Part shown: positions 5,629 to 6,254 of the stretch, in pieces
Layout: the number at the start of each line of letters is the position of its first letter
Numbering within the stretch: position 1 is the stretch's first letter
Assembly: GCA_002352425.1 (NCBI GenBank)
Contig: DEIK01000004.1
Coordinates: forward strand, 1-6,254
DNA length: 6,254 nt
Direction: 5' to 3'
From: Rhodobacteraceae bacterium UBA2776
GTDB lineage: Bacteria; Pseudomonadota; Alphaproteobacteria; Rhodobacterales; Rhodobacteraceae
Made by a program: the position numbers and the translations under genes
Notes under the pieces: model-generated
Told to the model about the DNA's origin: nothing
Databases searched by the model: none
The model's input: the letters and a program-made list of their open reading frames with translations, nothing else

Positions 5629-6069
5629 ATGTTAAGACACCTGATCGCCGCTGTTACCGCCACCTTCGTCGCCACCCCGCTATTGGCAGGCGAGGCCATC
5701 ACCTACACCTCGGCGGATGATTTCGACGATACGGTGTTTTCAGTCGAAAGCGCGATTTTGGACGCTGGCCTAGTGATTGATTTCACCAGCCATACGGGTG
5801 ACATGTTGGAACGGACCCGCGGCGCAACTGGCTCGGATACGATGCTGTTTAAGCACGCTGACATTTTTAACTTTTGCTCGGCGAGCCTGTCACGCAAGGT
5901 CATGGAAGCCGACATCATGAATGTCGTTCATTGCCCTTACCGGATTTTTGTGATGCAAAAGGCAGGCGCGGAGGACGTGATTGTTGGGTTCAAATCCATG
6001 CCGGATGGTGCCATGAAAGAGGTCGAAGCCTTCCTGGACCAGATCGTCAAAGACGCACTGGGATTATAA
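5629..6069 (+). CDS. exported DUF302 family protein
   Basis: A 146-residue protein of the DUF302 family, whose molecular function is not established. A Sec signal peptide is visible at residues 1-20 (hydrophobic stretch ending ATPLLA before GEA), so the mature protein of about 126 residues should be periplasmic. The DUF302 core spans roughly residues 27-125. It includes a central FCSASLSRKVMEAD block (82-95) and the HCPYRIFV segment (101-108) near where DUF302 proteins have a conserved PCR-type motif. The two cysteines, 83 and 102, could form a disulfide or bind a ligand. AAAGGA 6 nt before the ATG at 5629 is a good ribosome site. The rsmJ-like gene begins 42 nt after its stop and may be co-transcribed. 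Confidence 0.85.
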   Translation: MLRHLIAAVTATFVATPLLAGEAITYTSADDFDDTVFSVESAILDAGLVIDFTSHTGDMLERTRGATGSDTMLFKHADIFNFCSASLSRKVMEADIMNVVHCPYRIFVMQKAGAEDVIVGFKSMPDGAMKEVEAFLDQIVKDALGL

Positions 6070-6077
6070 GAGATTTG

Positions 6078-6110
6078 ATGCCTGCGGCGCGGATATTTGT
6101 GGAACAATGA
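6078..6110 (+). CDS. possible 10-codon upstream ORF before the rsmJ-like gene
   Basis: An ATG at 6078 opens a 10-codon frame (MPAARIFVEQ) that ends at TGA 6108-6110, 1 nt before the ATG of the rsmJ-like gene. A purine-rich AAGAGA lies upstream. It could be a leader peptide that couples translation to the next gene, because the gene itself has only a weak ribosome site. It could equally be a chance frame; there is no homology evidence. Confidence 0.15.
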   Translation: MPAARIFVEQ

Positions 6111-6111
6111 T

Positions 6112-6254
6112 ATGAAAAGCACATCGCCTTTGGTGATTGATTTTATCACGGGTGCAGTTGCCCATCGTCGCCAGTTTGGTGGTGGGCGCGGGCAGGCTTT
6201 GCCAAAGGCAATTGGCATGAAAGGCGGGAAAACACCCTTTGTTGTGGATGCCAC
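6112..6254 (+). CDS. rsmJ: RsmJ-like 16S rRNA (guanine-N2) methyltransferase, 5' part
   Basis: The first 47 codons of a SAM-dependent methyltransferase that continues beyond the right edge. The signature LVIDFITGAVAHRRQFGGGR (residues 7-26) and the following KAIGMKG and FVVDA match the start of the RsmJ core, where the SAM-binding VVDATAG motif follows. RsmJ of Escherichia coli methylates G1516 of 16S rRNA. E. coli RsmJ carries roughly 60 residues before this point, while here the ATG at 6112 leaves only six residues before LVIDF. An in-frame TGA at 6076 prevents any long upstream extension. So this is a short-N-terminus version, or the beginning has been lost. The ribosome site (GGA at 6101-6103) is weak. 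Confidence 0.75.
   Translation, partial: MKSTSPLVIDFITGAVAHRRQFGGGRGQALPKAIGMKGGKTPFVVDA

Overview
The window looks like chromosomal DNA of a marine alphaproteobacterium, most likely a Rhodobacterales (Roseobacter-group) member. This is inferred from a recognisable rRNA-operon leader with a boxA antitermination element at the left edge, a dense cluster of GANTC (CcrM-type) sites next to it, the methionine-sulfoxide repair pair msrP-msrQ, and the general character of the proteins. Base composition is close to even GC and fairly uniform. No transposase, phage gene, CRISPR array, tRNA or complete rRNA gene is visible.

Layout. Positions 1-345 (minus strand) hold the promoter and transcribed leader of an rRNA operon whose 16S gene lies beyond the left edge. 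Positions 345-656 carry no gene. They hold an AT-rich stretch upstream of the rrn promoter, a consensus DnaA box (492-500), ten GANTC sites in about 140 bp, and a hairpin plus T-run that can terminate msrPQ transcription. Next come msrQ and msrP (minus strand, msrP first, 1 nt apart), the periplasmic/inner-membrane system that reduces oxidised methionines. Divergent from msrP is a two-gene plus-strand unit, a cysteine-free MarR-family regulator followed by a secreted metallo-beta-lactamase-fold hydrolase. It is preceded by a perfect 9-5-9 inverted repeat that overlaps the likely promoter. A strong hairpin (3847-3873) follows the hydrolase.

On the minus strand comes a membrane-anchored, stand-alone FMN/3Fe-4S glutamate-synthase-domain protein (4012-5499). 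Divergent from it are an exported DUF302 protein (5629-6069) and the start of an rsmJ-like 16S rRNA methyltransferase that runs off the right edge (6112-6254).

How the parts relate. msrPQ gives envelope protein repair under oxidative (hypochlorite-type) stress. The MarR/hydrolase pair reads as a self-regulated locus with an unknown substrate, and its regulator may or may not also act on msrPQ through the shared intergenic region. The most unusual non-coding structure is the DnaA-box/GANTC cluster between an rRNA operon and msrPQ. The coding part is mostly ordinary, and no clear new multi-gene system is evident.
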